A DNA stretch of 64,000 bases from Oscillatoria sp. (GCA_011390515.1 JAABSJ010000002.1:1-64000); one strand, 5' to 3'. Shown: positions 1-8,961, counted from the stretch's first letter. Made by a program: numbers and translations. Notes: a model not told the origin generated them from the sequence alone.

Positions 1-872
1 ATGGAGTGTTGAATTTCATCCCCTTTGCGGCATTACCCACTCCGGGACAAGGGGAGGAGTTGACGCCGTTGTTGGTGAATCATGAGATTATCAATCTACC
101 TTCCTCCTCGACTTTAGCGATTCTGCGCCAACAAGATGCAGGACGAACCCTTGCACCGAAAACAGTAGCGTTGATTGCGGACCCGGTGTTTGAACTGGAT
201 GATAGAAGGGTTACGGGACAAACTGCGGTTGCGACATCCGACTCAAATCGGATGATGGTGAATCGTTCTGCGGATACGATTATTGGGCGTCCAATTTCGG
301 CACTGCCGGGGACTCGTCAGGAAGCGGAGGCGATTTTGGCATTAGTGCCAGGGGGTGGGGCGATGTCTGCGTTTGATTTTGATGCCTCTCGCGCTACGGT
401 GGCAAATACAGATTTAACGCAGTATCAAATGGTGCATTTTGCCACTCACGGGTTTGTGAGTAGCAGTAATCCGGAGTTGTCTGGGGTGGTGTTATCTCTG
501 GTGGATAAGCAAGGGAATGGAGTGGATGGGTTTTTGCGCCTGCATGACATTTTCAATCTCCAGTTGAATGCTGAGGTGGTGGTGCTTTCCGCTTGTCAAA
601 CCGGACTGGGAGACTCGATTCGCGGTGAGGGGTTGGTGGGGTTGACTCGCGGGTTTATGTATGCCGGGACCCCTCGGTTGGTGGTGTCCTTATGGAATGT
701 GGATGATGCAGCAACTGCCGGGTTGATGTCCAAGTTTTATGGGAAGTTGCTCGAACAAGGGTTGACTCCGGCGCAAGCGTTGCGGGAGGCACAATTGGAG
801 ATGTTGGCAAGTGAGGAGTGGCAGTCTCCCTATTTTTGGGCGGCGTTTACTTTGCAGGGGGAATGGCGATGA
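1..872 (+). CDS. CHAT domain protease, C-terminal part (gene runs off the left edge)
   Basis: The reading frame is open to the first base of the window, so only the C-terminal part of about 290 codons is present. It reads as a CHAT (caspase HetF-associated with TPRs) peptidase domain. The family's entry motif (FIPFAALP) is near the visible start, the presumed catalytic His lies in HFATHG, and the catalytic Cys in LSACQTGLGDS. It closes with the usual REAQL...YFWAAFTLQGEW ending. In cyanobacteria such domains normally follow TPR repeats, so TPRs are expected upstream of the window; that is inference. The GTG at position 6 is an internal codon, not a start. The activator and substrate cannot be told from sequence. 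Confidence 0.9.
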   Translation, partial: GVLNFIPFAALPTPGQGEELTPLLVNHEIINLPSSSTLAILRQQDAGRTLAPKTVALIADPVFELDDRRVTGQTAVATSDSNRMMVNRSADTIIGRPISALPGTRQEAEAILALVPGGGAMSAFDFDASRATVANTDLTQYQMVHFATHGFVSSSNPELSGVVLSLVDKQGNGVDGFLRLHDIFNLQLNAEVVVLSACQTGLGDSIRGEGLVGLTRGFMYAGTPRLVVSLWNVDDAATAGLMSKFYGKLLEQGLTPAQALREAQLEMLASEEWQSPYFWAAFTLQGEWR

Positions 873-1340
873 GGAATGATTCGGACGGGATTTTATATAA
901 GTTTTATATTTTTTCTTTGTGAGGGAGTGAAAATTGTGTTGGTAAAAAAGGAGTGCGAGCGTCTCGCTCGCTTTTTTAAGAGCGTGAGAAAGATGCCCGC
1001 CCTCCGGTACGAGTCAGGCGATCGCACTCCTTTGACGAACATGAAAGAACGACTAAAGTCGTTACTACTAACTTAAGGGGATTGCCAAATATAAATCCTC
1101 CAAACGTTGAACTGAAAGGTAGGTATCTGTAGGGGCGCAATGCTTGCGCCCCTGGGGCGCAATGCTTGCGCCCCTACATTGATGGGGCTACTCCGTTGAG
1201 TAGTCACTACGAAGGAACGTTTTGGAGATTTTATTTTTTGGAGTTCCCTAAGAGCAAGAAACGACTGAAGTCGTTACTACTAACTTAAGAGCAAGAAACG
1301 ACTGAAGTCGTTACTACTAACTTGGAGAATCGGGAAAGGG
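873..1340. repeat. Gene-free stretch with palindromic repeat units
   Basis: This stretch of 468 bases has no convincing gene. It carries a tandem pair of a 23-bp hairpin unit (GGGGCGCAATGCTTGCGCCC, about 1132-1176). It also has three copies of the ACGACTGAAGTCGTTACTAC-type unit (about 1048-1075, 1257-1287 and 1291-1322). The same unit forms larger arrays near 25.3 kb and 40.6 kb. A possible 66-codon reading frame at 876-1076 runs through one copy and is judged spurious. Confidence 0.7.
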
Positions 1341-2048
1341 TTAAACCGATCGCCGGTTATTAAACAATCCCAATAATGGACCTAACACTGCACCGACTAC
1401 AAATCCGCCCGCGTGCGCCCAATAGGCAATTCCGCCACTTTCCATGCCGATATTGGTCTGTTGGGCGAGTCCGGCAATGCCGTACAAGGCTTGCTGGAAA
1501 AACCAAAACCCGAGAAAGAACACTGCCGGAATCCGGAAAGTAGTCAGGAAAAATCCCAAGGGAATGAGGGTGAGAATTTTGGATTTGGGATAGCGCAGGA
1601 TGTAAGCACCCATGACCCCAGCGATCGCCCCAGATGCACCTAACGAGGGAATCGTAGAATCCATCGAAAAAAACCACTGGGCTAAAACGGCTAAAGCGCC
1701 ACAGGCTAAATAAAAAATGATGTATTTGAGATGCCCTAAGCAGTCCTCAACGTTATTTCCAAAAATCCACAGAAACAACATATTCCCACCCAGGTGTAAC
1801 CAACCCCCATGTAGAAACTGAGAACTAAACAGCGTAATCAATTCCGGAACTGCACTCGGGGTCGGTTGTCCAGCAAAACTGGCGCTGAGTTGTTGGGGAA
1901 CTACAGCCCACTCTTGCAAAAACCCATCGAGTTGTCCCTGGGATTGTAAAGAAATTTCATACAAAAAGACCAAAATATTAACAACAATTAGGCCATAAGT
2001 GACATAAGGGGTAATTTCCGTCGGCGTTTCATCATGTAAAGGAACCAC
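1341..2048 (-). CDS. Rhomboid family intramembrane serine protease
   Basis: This is a multi-pass membrane protein of about 235 residues that cleaves transmembrane substrates inside the lipid bilayer. The catalytic Ser is in GASGAIAGVMGAY and the catalytic His in AHAGGFVVG near the C-terminus, with six or so hydrophobic segments. I place the start at GTG 2048, giving V/M-V-P-L-H-D-E-T-P, which matches the usual cyanobacterial N-terminus (MVPLHDEN). A frame extending to 2138 would run into the petJ terminator hairpin (2137-2166) and lacks family similarity. There is no clear Shine-Dalgarno sequence. Natural substrates are not predictable. It is probably its own transcription unit downstream of petJ. 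Confidence 0.9.
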   Translation of the reverse strand: MVPLHDETPTEITPYVTYGLIVVNILVFLYEISLQSQGQLDGFLQEWAVVPQQLSASFAGQPTPSAVPELITLFSSQFLHGGWLHLGGNMLFLWIFGNNVEDCLGHLKYIIFYLACGALAVLAQWFFSMDSTIPSLGASGAIAGVMGAYILRYPKSKILTLIPLGFFLTTFRIPAVFFLGFWFFQQALYGIAGLAQQTNIGMESGGIAYWAHAGGFVVGAVLGPLLGLFNNRRSV

Positions 2049-2136
2049 AGATTTTATCTTGCTTTTTTCAAACGGTTTGGGACCAAGATAACAAATTTGA
2101 GGGCGATCGCCAAATAACCCGAGGCAGAACTCCCTC

Positions 2137-2166
2137 AAAAAACCCCTCCGGCAGCCAGAGGGGTTT
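2137..2166 (-). terminator. Rho-independent terminator of petJ
   Basis: On the minus strand a hairpin with arms AAACCCCTC and GAGGGGTTT (2158-2166 and 2140-2148) is followed directly by a T-run (2142-2137). It sits about 100 bases after the petJ stop and separates petJ from the rhomboid gene. Confidence 0.8.
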
Positions 2167-2263
2167 CATCTTCAACGGGCAGAAATTCCCGAAATCCGAA
2201 AGCCCAGGTGTCAATCGACTTTCAGTGCAGTCGCCTCGGAAGGTTCAGATGAGTCTGAGCAAT

Positions 2264-2596
2264 CTACCAGCCTTTTTCAGCTTGTTCGAGAACGTAAGTC
2301 GCGACATCTTCGATTTGAGCGTCACTCAAACGGCCCCCAAAAGCAGGCATTGCATTCTTACCATTCTTGACCTGAGTGGTGATGGCGTCAACAGAATTCA
2401 TGGCGTACTGCTCTAGGGCATCTTTTTTCAGGGTTTTGTTGGCCATAATCACGTTATTGCCACCCATGTGACAAGCGGCACAGTTGGCACTAAAGATTTT
2501 GGCACCATTGGCGGCATCTCCAGCAAAGGCGGGAGGCACGAAGGCAACAGTCAGGACGGCGATCGCCAGCAAAACGATGGATAATAGTCGCTTCAA
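2264..2596 (-). CDS. petJ: Cytochrome c6 (soluble c-type electron carrier)
   Basis: This is a 110-residue preprotein. A signal peptide of about 25 residues ([14 protein letters not shown]...AFA) targets it to the thylakoid lumen/periplasm, with cleavage after AFA. The mature part has the covalent haem site CAACH and the distal Met in the [10 protein letters not shown] segment. It carries electrons from cytochrome b6f to photosystem I or to terminal oxidase. Its length is typical of PetJ. The gene is followed by a strong terminator at 2137-2166. It belongs to a petJ-psbV2-psbV neighbourhood known from thermophilic cyanobacteria, here interrupted by a diguanylate cyclase gene on the other strand. 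Confidence 0.97.
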   Translation of the reverse strand: MKRLLSIVLLAIAVLTVAFVPPAFAGDAANGAKIFSANCAACHMGGNNVIMANKTLKKDALEQYAMNSVDAITTQVKNGKNAMPAFGGRLSDAQIEDVATYVLEQAEKGW

Positions 2597-2934
2597 AGTA
2601 GTTCTCCTCTATTCAACTCAGAATTGTCAGTCAAAAAGTATTTTATCCCGGTTCGTTAACATCCAACGCGATATGCCCAAACGATTCGGTGATGTTTTTC
2701 GTAAATTCTCCAACCCAGGCGATCGCCGGACCCCTAACCCTAGCCCCCATTTCCGTGACAACCCGCTTGTTCGCTCTGGGGGAAAACCCTTTACAGTAGA
2801 GGCAAAGTCGGCAATTTAGCTCCCCTCCGACATCCTCTTGCCCGGACTCCACCGGGACACAACCCATCAGGATTGGGCATTCGTCCTTTACACTAAAGGG
2901 TGATGGGGAGATTTAACAAAAAGATGTAGCTGTA
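2597..2934. other. Divergent intergenic region, petJ / CBS-GGDEF
   Basis: This stretch of 338 bases lies between the divergent starts of petJ and the CBS-GGDEF gene and must hold both promoters. I see no convincing operator or gene. A 74-codon frame on the minus strand (2643-2867) has no recognisable features and is taken as chance. Confidence 0.5.
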
Positions 2935-4506
2935 ATGTTTGTGTCTTCTCTTAGACAAGCGATCAATCCCCAACCCATCACCACCACGGCAGATACCACT
3001 GTAGAAGCCGTGATCGCGTTGATGAGTCGGGCCAGAACCAGTGGTGTCCTCATCCTAGACTCTCAGCGAGGAAATGGGACTCAACGGGAGCAGTTAATCG
3101 GGATTTTTACAGAACGGGATGTGGTCAGAATGATTGCAGCCTCTCAAGAAATTAAAGGGGTGGCGATCGCCGAAGTGATGACCAAAAAAGTCCTCACCCT
3201 GACCGAATCCTTAACCGAGGATCAAGATATCGTCACCGTACTGACCCTATTTCGCCAACATCGAATTCGCCATCTTCCCGTATTTGATGCGAATGGCACC
3301 CTCCTGGGTATCCTCACCCAACAGAGTATCCGCACGGTCCTCAAACCGATTGATTTCATGCGTCTGCGGCGAGTGGCGGAAGTGATGATCAATCAGGTGA
3401 TTCATGCTCCGGTCTCGACCACGGTGCTCAATATTGCCAAACTCATGGCAATTTATAACGTCAGTTGCGTCGTGATCGCTCAAGCTGATCACCAGGGATT
3501 AACTCCCCTCGATTCAAACTGGGGGGTTTGGTCACCAGATAGCTGTCAAATCAAACCCGTTCGTCCCGTGGGTATCATCACCGAACGGGATATGTTACAG
3601 TTCCGCAATCTTGAACTGGACCTAGAGCGCCTCAAAGCCTCGACGGTGATGAGTGCGCCCTTATTTCCGATCGCCCCGGCTGCCTCCTTGTGGGAAGCCC
3701 ATCAGCAGATGCAACGGCGGCGGGTTCATCGCTTAGTGGTGGTCGGGAATGAGGGGGAACTCGGGGGAATTATCACCCAAACCAGTTTGTTGCAAGCCTT
3801 AGACCCGATGGAAATGTATGCGGAGATTGAGGTCTTACAGGAATTATTGCAACAATCGGAATCAGAACGGGAAGCCTTGCTCAAGCAACTGATTGCTCGG
3901 AATAAATTACTTGAATCTCTGGCCCTGACCGATGAGTTGACCGGGTTACCCAACCGGCGGGCTATGGAACAGGCGCTGCCCCAAATGCTGCCCCATTCGG
4001 CGGCTCAGGAGAAGTCTGTCTATAGCGACTATATTTGTTTGTTTGCCATTGATGTGGATTTTTTTAAACGGGTGAATGATACTTATGGTCATCCCACCGG
4101 AGATGAAGTGCTCAAAGAAATTGCGGCGCGGTTGCAAAGACAGGCCCGGGCGAATAGTTGGTTTTATCGCTATGGGGGGGAGGAATTTATTTGTTTAACC
4201 GTGGGGATTGGACCGGAAACGGCCTGGGAATATGGGGAAGAGTTGCGAGAGGCGATCGCCCAAGAACCGTTCATAACTGCCGAGGGTGTAGCAATTCCCC
4301 TGACGATTAGCATTGGCGGAGCGACTGCCCCACTTTCGGGGATAACCGCCCAAGGGGTTCCAATTGGACAAGACCCCCAGGCTTTACTGGAGTTTGCCGA
4401 TCGCGCCTTATATCAAGCCAAACGAGAGGGCCGCGATCGGGTGCAGTTCTGTCCTTATTCAGAAATCCTCTGCAAATTCGACCCTAACCCTCTCGATGCC
4501 CGGTAA
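2935..4506 (+). CDS. CBS-domain diguanylate cyclase (4 CBS motifs + GGDEF)
   Basis: This cytoplasmic signalling enzyme is predicted to make cyclic di-GMP from two GTP. Residues 1-300 hold four CBS motifs in two Bateman modules (for example the T-E-R-D-V/M signatures GIFTERDVVRMI and GIITERDMLQF), which usually bind adenine nucleotides. A short coiled coil (about 300-335) leads into a GGDEF domain (about 335-505) starting LTDELTGLPNRRAM. The active-site motif is GGEEF in RYGGEEF. The inhibitory I-site RxxD just before it is not conserved (RANS at that place), so product inhibition may be absent. There is no membrane segment. The gene sits between petJ and psbV2 on the opposite strand, which hints at, but does not prove, a link with photosynthetic state. 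Confidence 0.92.
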   Translation: MFVSSLRQAINPQPITTTADTTVEAVIALMSRARTSGVLILDSQRGNGTQREQLIGIFTERDVVRMIAASQEIKGVAIAEVMTKKVLTLTESLTEDQDIVTVLTLFRQHRIRHLPVFDANGTLLGILTQQSIRTVLKPIDFMRLRRVAEVMINQVIHAPVSTTVLNIAKLMAIYNVSCVVIAQADHQGLTPLDSNWGVWSPDSCQIKPVRPVGIITERDMLQFRNLELDLERLKASTVMSAPLFPIAPAASLWEAHQQMQRRRVHRLVVVGNEGELGGIITQTSLLQALDPMEMYAEIEVLQELLQQSESEREALLKQLIARNKLLESLALTDELTGLPNRRAMEQALPQMLPHSAAQEKSVYSDYICLFAIDVDFFKRVNDTYGHPTGDEVLKEIAARLQRQARANSWFYRYGGEEFICLTVGIGPETAWEYGEELREAIAQEPFITAEGVAIPLTISIGGATAPLSGITAQGVPIGQDPQALLEFADRALYQAKREGRDRVQFCPYSEILCKFDPNPLDAR

Positions 4507-4511
4507 TGGCA

Positions 4512-5012
4512 TTAACCTCTAAAGTCTTTGGTCCCCCAACCCGGTGCTTTCTGAGCCGCCCGGATCATAAAGGCTGCCATGTTTTCTACCTGGTCCGTGG
4601 GTAGCCAAGTTTCCGAGACCTCTCGACACCAGTAGATGTCCTCGCTGCCGTCATAACTCATCGGGGAACGCATATAGGCGACCAACCCTTCGAGATTATT
4701 CCGGGGGGGGGTCGCGCCGCTGAGGTCCTCTAGGGACAGAGATACGGTGGGATAGGGCAAAGTCGCCCCTCCTACATGACAGTTCAGGCAATGTTGTTTA
4801 AATAACTCTTTGCCTTCATGCAAACTTTCTGGGGAAAATAAGCGGGTTTCGCCTTGCGGATTGATTTCGATGGGCACGGGCTCGGTTACTTTCAAATAAC
4901 GGCGCAAATAAAGGTCAACCGAGTCGGCTTGTGCCGGTAATGTGAAAGTCATAAAACCCAGGAAGGTAACGACGATCGCCACCACTGAGCGGATTAAAAT
5001 TTTTGGCAACAT
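4512..5012 (-). CDS. psbV2: Cytochrome c-550-like protein PsbV2
   Basis: This lumenal c-type cytochrome is a paralogue of the photosystem II extrinsic subunit PsbV. It has an N-terminal signal peptide ending in PAQA, a haem attachment site CLNCH and the PsbV-like stretch LSLEDLSGATPPRNN. The SYDG motif follows, but the region around the PsbV axial His (ELHPS) reads IYWCREVS here. A His ligand is therefore missing and a Cys lies close by. I recall a His/Cys-ligated haem described for PsbV2 of a thermophilic cyanobacterium, and this fits. Length is about 166 residues. The start is ATG 5012; an in-frame GTG two codons upstream (5018) is possible. It lies downstream of psbV on the same strand, as in other psbV-psbV2 clusters. 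Confidence 0.88.
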   Translation of the reverse strand: MLPKILIRSVVAIVVTFLGFMTFTLPAQADSVDLYLRRYLKVTEPVPIEINPQGETRLFSPESLHEGKELFKQHCLNCHVGGATLPYPTVSLSLEDLSGATPPRNNLEGLVAYMRSPMSYDGSEDIYWCREVSETWLPTDQVENMAAFMIRAAQKAPGWGTKDFRG

Positions 5013-5348
5013 TAGCACTTGACTTGGGGTGCAGTTTAATCGCGAATTATCGCCCTGGATATCGATAGGTGATGAGTCGGTAATCCAGAGGGGGGATAAG
5101 CACAGGCGGGGTTAGAAACTCTCACTCCGACCCCGGTGCCACGGACAATGGTTGGGCTCAAGGGTGAGCATAGAGCGTTTTGGGGTTTGGAGAATCACCA
5201 AGAGGGCGATCGCCTCTCATCGGGGAGAGGGATGGCCGATCGCTGACTTCCCAATCCCCAAAACGCCCGTTTGCACTTGAGTCGGTGCCGTTACAACATC
5301 CGTGAGGCCCGGTCGAGTCTGAATGCAGTCTGTAACCGATGGTCCGAT
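5013..5348. other. psbV-psbV2 spacer with long inverted repeat
   Basis: This 336-base spacer carries GCGTTTTGGGG (5175-5185) and its complement CCCCAAAACGC (5256-5266), plus a HIP1-containing hairpin between them. Transcribed from psbV it could fold as a branched 3' structure that stabilises or ends the psbV message. That role is inferred; no T-run follows. Confidence 0.4.
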
Positions 5349-5840
5349 TTAGCGGTAGGCTTTACCACCACCCCATTGGATGCCTTGGATTTTAGGCTGA
5401 ATGAGGATGTGTCCGGCGATCGCGAACAGATCGTCCTCGGTCAGATTTCTCATTTCCGCGAAAATATCCGCACTCTTAATGCTCGGGTGTAATTCGGAAA
5501 TGTCCGTCTCCCCGTCATAGCTCGTCGGATTTTTCATGTAATCGATTAACCCTTCAATCGTGTCTCTTCGCGGAGTGGCAAAGGCCAAATCTTCTTGGCT
5601 CAAACTCACGTTGAAGTCGGTTTTGGTCACCCCACCGGCATGGCATTTGGAGCAGGTATCGTTAAATACCCGTTTGCCTCGTTCAACTTGTTGCAAGCTC
5701 AAGACGATAGTCTCGCCACTGTCGTTTAAGGGGACGGTGCGGAGCCCGCGATCGAGTTCCACTGCCGTCGCATTCCCGACAAATATTTGAAAGGTGAAGA
5801 ATACAGTGGCTACAGCCAGCCAGATGCATCTTTTCAGCAT
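5349..5840 (-). CDS. psbV: Photosystem II extrinsic protein V (cytochrome c-550)
   Basis: This is the haem-containing extrinsic subunit that stabilises the manganese-calcium cluster of photosystem II on the lumenal side. It has a signal peptide (MLKRCIWLAVATVFFTFQIF...) with cleavage near ATAVEL. The haem site is CSKCH and the axial His is in ELHPS. The typical NPTSYDGE, PDIF/ADIFAEMRNLTEDDL and C-terminal WGGG motifs are present. I choose ATG 5840 because the family starts MLKRCIW and a GAGGA ribosome-binding site lies 5-9 bases upstream; a longer frame to 5885 is rejected. The product is 163 residues, the usual length. It is probably co-transcribed or adjacent to psbV2. Confidence 0.97.
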   Translation of the reverse strand: MLKRCIWLAVATVFFTFQIFVGNATAVELDRGLRTVPLNDSGETIVLSLQQVERGKRVFNDTCSKCHAGGVTKTDFNVSLSQEDLAFATPRRDTIEGLIDYMKNPTSYDGETDISELHPSIKSADIFAEMRNLTEDDLFAIAGHILIQPKIQGIQWGGGKAYR

Positions 5841-6132
5841 GGTTTTCCTCAAAAAAAAGCGGATATGGTATTGAACGCTAAACACAGCTCAGGCTTTGAT
5901 TAGCTCGGTTGCTCACGGGTTCGGAACTCTTCTCCTGTAGCCATCGATTCCTTTCAAAATGCCTCACCCGCGCTCGGGTCATGACTTGACAAGTTAGCGC
6001 GGTTGTGCATGATTGAGGCTCGAAGTCAAGGGTGTGGGTTCGCGATCGCCCGGTAAACCGCCGAACTCGCCTGGGGTCCCGTCATTGGCCGCTAATCTGG
6101 ATTCGAGATGCGATCGCCGGGTTTAAGTTTGC

Positions 6133-6498
6133 TCAAGAACATTCCGATTCAGCATTCTCCTGGGAATGGTCGTGAATCTTACTCAAAATTGCCTTGGCAT
6201 CCTCCAACGCCAGTAGGGTTTGAGGACTTTTATAAGCAACCCTGAGCTCATCGCACCACCGCAGGATCTCCTCAATCGGCAGATTATAGTCTTGAGCAAT
6301 TTCCGAAATCGACAAGTCAGCGAAACCCATAATTTTTGGCAGACAGGTCAACATTAAGCCATTTTCAATATCATTATCATGCCAGTAAGTGTCACTTTCT
6401 AAAAATTGCATTTTTGGTTCAAGGATGTCGGATGCACTAATCTCTGGAACACCCACCACCCCAATGGGAATCTCTCGTCCATTTTTCAATTCTTCCAT
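6133..6498 (-). CDS. Small hypothetical protein with HTH-like segment
   Basis: This is a 121-residue soluble acidic protein that I do not recognise. The middle to C-terminal part (SISEIAQDYNLPIEEILRWC) has the helix-turn-helix spacing seen in DUF433-like antitoxin families and in small DNA-binding proteins, but the match is by pattern only. It stands alone on the minus strand between psbV and a repeat-rich spacer before accD. The start ATG 6498 is preceded by AGGGG, rather close to the start codon. It could be an orphan antitoxin or regulator; no partner toxin is visible beside it. Confidence 0.6.
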   Translation of the reverse strand: MEELKNGREIPIGVVGVPEISASDILEPKMQFLESDTYWHDNDIENGLMLTCLPKIMGFADLSISEIAQDYNLPIEEILRWCDELRVAYKSPQTLLALEDAKAILSKIHDHSQENAESECS

Positions 6499-6672
6499 CC
6501 CCTGAGTCTCCCTACAATCTCTGATAAATTCCCTACAAATTAGGTATTTCTTACCTTTGACTTTTGCTAAATTTTATGCTAATCCCACTTTCCAGCCAAC
6601 GAACTGGACTGACCAAGTTTCACGAGACTCTCAACCCTAGAACTCCGGTAAAGTCTTCAAAACACCCTAAAT

Positions 6673-6700
6673 GTAGGGTTGATTCGCGAATCAACCCTAC
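6673..6700. repeat. Perfect palindrome of the GATTCGCGAATC family
   Basis: This 28-bp perfect inverted repeat is centred on TTCGCGAA. Related palindromes with the same core occur at 37593-37626, 54709-54744 and 63884-63903, so this is a dispersed hairpin family. Confidence 0.7.
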
Positions 6701-6715
6701 AAGATCTATCTAGAT

Positions 6716-6923
6716 TAGACTTCTTGCAAAATTCCGGATCGATCCCCCCAACCCCCCTTTTTAAGGGGGGCTTAAGATAATTTGGCAAGAGATTTAATGA
6801 TCGAACCGAGATCTAGTCGATCGCCGTTTCTAAAAAGCCCCCCTTTTTAAGGGGGGTTGGGGGGATCAATCCGGATTTTTGCCAGAGATTTAATGATCGA
6901 ACCGAGATCTAGTCGATCGCCGT
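6716..6923. repeat. MITE-like C/G-rich inverted repeat with 40-bp direct duplication of the accD 3' end
   Basis: An element with the terminal motif TAGAC-TTCTTGCAAAAT and inner CCCCCCAACCCCCCTT / AAGGGGGG arms starts here. Complete relatives lie at 37627-37807 and 58123-58227. Two perfect 40-bp direct copies (6788-6827 and 6884-6923) flank a second C/G inverted segment. The right copy contains the last codons and stop of accD (6909-6923), so the accD tail has been duplicated outside the gene, probably during insertion or recombination of these elements. Confidence 0.7.
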
Positions 6924-7832
6924 GGTACTCAAGTGCATCGCATCCGGGAAGGGAATCCGATGAGACAATGGCGACTGGGGTTGATGCAGACAAATCAACT
7001 GGGCCAAAGTTTTCTTAATCTGAGTCCGGGGAACGATCGCATCCACAAACCCATGAAGCAGCAGATCCTCTGCCGACTGAAAATCCTCCGGCAACTTCTC
7101 TCTGAGAGTCTGCTCAATCACCCGGCGTCCGGCAAACCCAATGGTGGCTTTCGGTTCAGCAATAATAATATCCCCCAACATCGCAAACGATGCCGTCACG
7201 CCCCCGGTAGTCGGATGGGTCAAAATTGGAATATACAGCAACTTGCCCTCGCGATGCCGTTCCAGGGCCCCGGAGATTTTCGCCATTTGCATCAGCGATA
7301 GCATTCCTTCTTGCATCCGCGCCCCTCCAGAAGCACAGACAATAATCAGGGGTAAGCGTTCTCGGGTAGCCTGTTCAATCAGGCGGGTGAGTTTTTCTCC
7401 CACCACAGACCCCATGCTGCCTCCCATAAATTGAAATTCCATCACCCCCAGGGCCACGGGTAAACCATCCAGCTTGCCTAATCCGGTTTTCACCGCATCT
7501 AAACAGCCGGTTTTGTCTTGATATTCCCGGAGGCGATCGCTGTAGGATTTGCGATCGCGGAATTTCAGAGCATCCACCGCTTGCAAATTCTCATCTAAAG
7601 GCATCCAAGTCGTGCCATCAATGAGTTGGTAGATCCGTTCTGAGCCATCCACCGGCAGATGATGCCCGCATTCGAGACAAACCATCTGATTCGCTCTGAG
7701 GTCCTTGGTGTAGGTCAACACCCCACATTCAGGACATTTTGTCCATAGCCCATCGGCTATCTCTCGCTCTTGCCGCTCTTGGCTCATGGGGCCTGACTTG
7801 CGGCGATTTGCAAACCAATCAAATAGAGACAT
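6909..7832 (-). CDS. accD: Acetyl-CoA carboxylase carboxyltransferase subunit beta
   Basis: This is the beta half of the carboxyltransferase that transfers CO2 from carboxy-biotin to acetyl-CoA, giving malonyl-CoA for fatty-acid synthesis. It acts in the cytoplasm with AccA. The N-terminus has the four-Cys zinc ribbon (CPECG...CLECG). The crotonase-fold core shows [22 protein letters not shown] and the [15 protein letters not shown] acyl-CoA and oxyanion motifs. I start it at ATG 7832 (MSLFDWF), the family N-terminus; an open frame continues to 8069 but that extension has no family similarity. It has 307 residues, a normal length. It lies 118 bases downstream of the DUF2007 gene on the same strand. 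Its 3' end is duplicated in the adjacent repeat. Confidence 0.97.
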   Translation of the reverse strand: MSLFDWFANRRKSGPMSQERQEREIADGLWTKCPECGVLTYTKDLRANQMVCLECGHHLPVDGSERIYQLIDGTTWMPLDENLQAVDALKFRDRKSYSDRLREYQDKTGCLDAVKTGLGKLDGLPVALGVMEFQFMGGSMGSVVGEKLTRLIEQATRERLPLIIVCASGGARMQEGMLSLMQMAKISGALERHREGKLLYIPILTHPTTGGVTASFAMLGDIIIAEPKATIGFAGRRVIEQTLREKLPEDFQSAEDLLLHGFVDAIVPRTQIKKTLAQLICLHQPQSPLSHRIPFPDAMHLSTTAID

Positions 7833-7950
7833 GAAAACGCTTAATTCCCTTCTGTTTTTTACCGATTTAACTTGACAGCCTTTGCTCAAAGAAGCCGAAA
7901 CAACAGTGCGATCGCTTCTTCTGCTGACGTTTCTCCACAACCTCTGTTGT

Positions 7951-8175
7951 TCAGAGTTCGGACTCAGGCTCCTCTTCTTCTGGGGGACTGAGTAACAACA
8001 ACGCCGTCCACCGATCTTCTGGACGCACTTGCAAGGCCGTTGGACTCCCGGTTCCCAAATATGAAACAATTCCTAAATCAATAATCCGAGTGGGAATCTC
8101 ATGGGCCTCTAGCACCTGTTGCATGAACTCAGCCTCCCAGCGATGGCTGGTAGTTTTCAATGTGATCCAGGTCAC
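7951..8175 (-). CDS. DUF2007-like putative signal transducing protein
   Basis: This is a 74-residue protein. The pattern (W-x-T-L-x-T-T-x-H-x-W-E-A-E-x-x-x-Q-x-L-E-A-H-x-I-P-T-R-I) followed by a V/I-hydrophobic core and an acidic tail is typical of small DUF2007 proteins, annotated in databases as putative signal transducing proteins without a proven role. The start is GTG 8175; there is no ATG nearby in frame. It precedes accD on the same strand and may be co-transcribed with it. Confidence 0.75.
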   Translation of the reverse strand: MTWITLKTTSHRWEAEFMQQVLEAHEIPTRIIDLGIVSYLGTGSPTALQVRPEDRWTALLLLSPPEEEEPESEL

Positions 8176-8439
8176 AATAAACTGATCATAACTAAGATTG
8201 TTTCCCGTTTCATTCCGAGGTCAGGCCCCAGAACCCCAATTTTACCGCGATTTGGTTCTTCCATTTTCCTACAACTGGGTCGAACTGGCACTAAAAAATT
8301 CCCTCCCCTGGTTTCTGTAGATTGAAGCGGGATCAATAAACTCAATTCTGAGCAAGCTTCGGGAACCACAATGCCTACAATAGGATGGAAGCATCAGCCA
8401 ATTATCAATCTCTGTTAGCAATCTTAGACCCCAAACCCC

Positions 8440-8961
8440 ATGCCCAGAACACAACGTAACGATAACTTCATCGACAAAACTTTTACCGTGATGGCAGACA
8501 TCATTTTAAAGATCCTGCCGACAAATCAACAATCTAAGGAAGCCTTCGCCTACTACCGCGACGGGATGTCGGCGCAAGCTGATGGTGAATATGCCGAAGC
8601 CTTGGAGAACTATACTGAAGCCCTCAGTCTGGAAGAAGACCCCAACGATCGCAGTTATATTCTCTACAATATCGGCCTGATTCACACCAGCAATGGCGAT
8701 CGCGACAAAGCCCTGGAATTTTACCATGAAGCTCTGGAACTCAATCCCCGGATGCCTCAAGCCCTCAATAATATCGCCGTGATTTTCCATTACCAAGGGG
8801 ATCAAGCCAAGGATGCAGGAGATCTGGAGGCAGCCGAGGAGTTATATGATCACGCCGCAGATTACTGGAAACAAGCCATTCGTCAGGCTCCCAATAACTA
8901 TATTGAGGCCCAAAACTGGCTCAAAACCACTGGACGTTCCACGATGGATGTGTTTTTCTAG
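8440..8961 (+). CDS. ycf3: Photosystem I assembly protein Ycf3
   Basis: This is a 173-residue TPR protein that works at the thylakoid membrane as a chaperone for photosystem I assembly, binding PsaA and PsaD in studied species. The N-terminus ([15 protein letters not shown]) is the conserved Ycf3 signature. Three tetratricopeptide repeats follow (about residues 35-68, 72-105 and 120-153), and the protein ends with the WLKTTGR segment. Its length equals the family norm. The gene is divergent from the DUF2007-accD pair, so the 264-base gap (8176-8439) must hold both promoters. Confidence 0.97.
   Translation: MPRTQRNDNFIDKTFTVMADIILKILPTNQQSKEAFAYYRDGMSAQADGEYAEALENYTEALSLEEDPNDRSYILYNIGLIHTSNGDRDKALEFYHEALELNPRMPQALNNIAVIFHYQGDQAKDAGDLEAAEELYDHAADYWKQAIRQAPNNYIEAQNWLKTTGRSTMDVFF

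Noticed and set aside
876-1076. 66-codon frame after the CHAT gene
   Set aside because: It runs through a dispersed repeat, has no family-like pattern and starts only 3 bases after the previous stop without a ribosome-binding site.
2643-2867. 74-codon minus-strand frame upstream of petJ
   Set aside because: It has no recognisable motif and lies in the expected promoter region of two divergent genes.
7833-8069. N-terminal extension of AccD
   Set aside because: AccD proteins start at MSLFDWF; the extension overlaps the DUF2007 gene in another frame.
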